From Acidobacteriaceae bacterium (GTDB lineage Bacteria > Acidobacteriota > Terriglobia > Terriglobales > Acidobacteriaceae), in assembly GCA_027364815.1 (NCBI GenBank), contig DAHXOQ010000203.1, forward strand, positions 1 through 5,498: a DNA stretch of 5,498 nt, read 5' to 3'. The position numbers and the translations under genes are program-made. The notes beneath the pieces were generated by a model, which was given only the letters and a program-made list of their open reading frames with translations, did not search any database and was not told where the DNA came from. This document shows, one piece after another, positions 4,143 through 5,498 of the stretch; within the stretch, counting starts at the first letter, position 1, and each line of letters begins with the position of its first letter.

Positions 4143-5498
4143 CTACTTGGAGGTTTCCTCTTCGGCAACTTCGGCGACTACCTCAACCTTTGGCTTGGGA
4201 CGGTCAACGACGCGAGTGCCGAGGTCAGAGGCGATGCGCTCTGTGGTGATGGCCTCGATGATGTCGCCTTCCTTGAGGTCAGTGAAGTTGGCCATGCCGA
4301 TACCGCACTCCATGCCGTTGGAGACTTCGCGAACATCGTCCTTGACGCGCTTGAGGGAGCCGATTTTTCCCTTGTGGATTTGCTCGTCGCCACGCATGAC
4401 CTTGACTTCGGAATCGCGACGAATGACCCCATCGAGGACACGGCAGCCGGCGATGGTGCCAACCTTGGGAATCTTGAAGACCTGGAGAATCTCGGCGCGT
4501 CCGAGGTAGTTTTCCTTGTAGGTCGGATCGAGAAGTCCGAGCATGGCCTTCTGAATTTCGTCCTGCAACTCGTAGATGATGGAGTGCTGACGAATTTCGA
4601 CGTTCTCCTGATGCGCGAGCTCTGCAGCTTTGCGTTCGGGGCGGACGTTGAAGCCAATGACGATGGCGTTGGAAGCGGAAGCGAGCAGAATATCGCTTTC
4701 AGTAATGGCGCCGACGCCGGTGGGAATGACCTTGATGCGCACCTTCTCGGTGGACATGCGAACGAGCGAATCGGCCAGCACTTCGACCGAGCCGGTGACG
4801 TCGCCCTTGAGAATGATGGGCAGATCCTTGATGCCGGCAGTGCGAATCTGCTCGGCGAGACCTTCAAGCGAGACGCGGGAGCTCTTGGCGAGTTGTGCTT
4901 CGCGCTCCTTCATTTTGCGGTACTGCGCGATTCCCTTTGCCTTGTCGCGATCCGCAACGACGAGGAACGTGTCGCCGGAATCGGGCATGGCTTCGAGTCC
5001 GAGGACTTCGACCGGAGTCGAGGGTCCGGCGGTTTCGAGCGGGCGTCCGCGATCATCGAACATGGCGCGAACCTTGCCGAAGGTGTTGCCGACGATGTAG
5101 CTGTCGTTGATGCTGAGTGTGCCATCTTGAACGAGAACGGGGGCGACTGTGCCGCGCCCGCGATCGAGCTTGGCTTCGAGGACGGTGCCGAGTGCCTTGC
5201 GTCCCGGGGTCGCCTTGGGAGCGCGAATATCGGAGACGAGGCAGATCATTTCGAGCAGCAGGTCGAGGTTCTTGCGCTTCTTCGCCGAGACTTCAACGAA
5301 GACAGTTCCCTCTTCACCGACGGCCCACTCTTCAGGAATCAGGCCGCGATCGGCGAGTTGCTTCTTGACGCGATCCGGATTGGCTTCGGGCTTATCGACC
5401 TTGTTGACGGCGACGATGATGGGAACGCCGGCGGCCTTGGCATGATCGATGGCCTCAATGGTATGGGGCATGACGCCGTCGTCAGCAGCGCCGCCGAT
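4143..5498 (-). CDS. infB: Translation initiation factor IF-2, C-terminal part (runs off right edge)
   Basis: There are 451 residues and a stop; the N-terminal region and the first half of the GTPase domain lie outside. IF-2 is the cytoplasmic GTPase that brings formyl-Met-tRNA to the 30S subunit and promotes 50S joining. Visible parts, numbered from the window edge: AADDGVMPHTIEAIDHAKAA just after G3; the G4 motif NKVD at 32-35; the G5 motif SAK at 71-73; the domain II beta-barrel about 98-185 (GTVLEAKLDRGRGTVAPVLV); a charged linker; domain III about 222-325 (KDLPIILKGDVTGSVEVL); and the tRNA-binding C2 domain about 335-425, including GCRVLDGVIRRDSEVKVMR and GMECGIGMANFTDLKEGDIIEA. An additional acidic tail of about 30 residues follows, ending EEETSK. 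The gene ends at its own terminator, with no rbfA directly behind it on this strand. Confidence 0.97.
   Translation of the reverse strand: MGGAADDGVMPHTIEAIDHAKAAGVPIIVAVNKVDKPEANPDRVKKQLADRGLIPEEWAVGEEGTVFVEVSAKKRKNLDLLLEMICLVSDIRAPKATPGRKALGTVLEAKLDRGRGTVAPVLVQDGTLSINDSYIVGNTFGKVRAMFDDRGRPLETAGPSTPVEVLGLEAMPDSGDTFLVVADRDKAKGIAQYRKMKEREAQLAKSSRVSLEGLAEQIRTAGIKDLPIILKGDVTGSVEVLADSLVRMSTEKVRIKVIPTGVGAITESDILLASASNAIVIGFNVRPERKAAELAHQENVEIRQHSIIYELQDEIQKAMLGLLDPTYKENYLGRAEILQVFKIPKVGTIAGCRVLDGVIRRDSEVKVMRGDEQIHKGKIGSLKRVKDDVREVSNGMECGIGMANFTDLKEGDIIEAITTERIASDLGTRVVDRPKPKVEVVAEVAEEETSK

Noticed and set aside
4023..4231. The 11-mer GAGGTCAGAGG occurs at 4023-4033 and 4221-4231.
   Set aside because: It is too short and purine-biased to be meaningful, one copy is inside infB coding sequence, and there are no further copies with regular spacing.
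4147..5445. Several plus-strand open frames opposite infB, and a 229-residue minus-strand frame at 4178-4867.
   Set aside because: They overlap the conserved IF-2 frame and have Arg/Ser-rich compositions typical of shadow frames in a GC-rich gene.

Overview
This window looks like chromosomal DNA from a free-living bacterium of moderate GC content, most likely an acidobacterium (Terriglobia). The phylum call is inference. It rests on the style of the secreted von Willebrand A protein, on the pairing of an S9/TolB-like secreted propeller protein with RDD membrane proteins, and on general codon use. There are no tRNA or rRNA genes, no CRISPR array, and no transposase or other mobile-element marker.

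Layout: positions 1-450 hold the N-terminal 150 residues of a secreted beta-propeller protein on the minus strand, probably an S9 prolyl-oligopeptidase-type enzyme; its catalytic part lies outside the window. A 78-base divergent spacer follows. Positions 529-2886 hold three consecutive plus-strand genes for RDD-family membrane proteins (255, 254 and 202 residues). They are clearly paralogous: the C-terminal 55 residues of the RDD core are about 80% identical between the first two. Their central loops and charged tails differ strongly. Positions 2953-3921 (minus) encode a secreted VWA-domain protein of 322 residues, convergent with the RDD genes, with its terminator lying directly against the stop codon of the third RDD gene. 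A 221-base spacer follows, holding the VWA leader and the infB terminator. Positions 4143-5498 (minus) are the C-terminal 451 residues of translation initiation factor IF-2 (infB), open at the right edge.

The most notable part is the RDD triplet. The first two copies have a near-identical AT-rich element (ATTTATAGT / ATTTATATT) ending exactly six bases before the ATG and no Shine-Dalgarno sequence, which suggests duplicated promoters that give leaderless mRNAs. The third gene has a perfect TATAAT closely upstream, also without a Shine-Dalgarno sequence. The array looks like a local gene-family expansion in which the membrane core is retained while the extracytoplasmic loop and the charged cytoplasmic tails diverge. 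No pathway linking the RDD genes to the propeller protein or the VWA protein can be shown from the sequence. infB is a housekeeping gene that ends its own transcription unit here.
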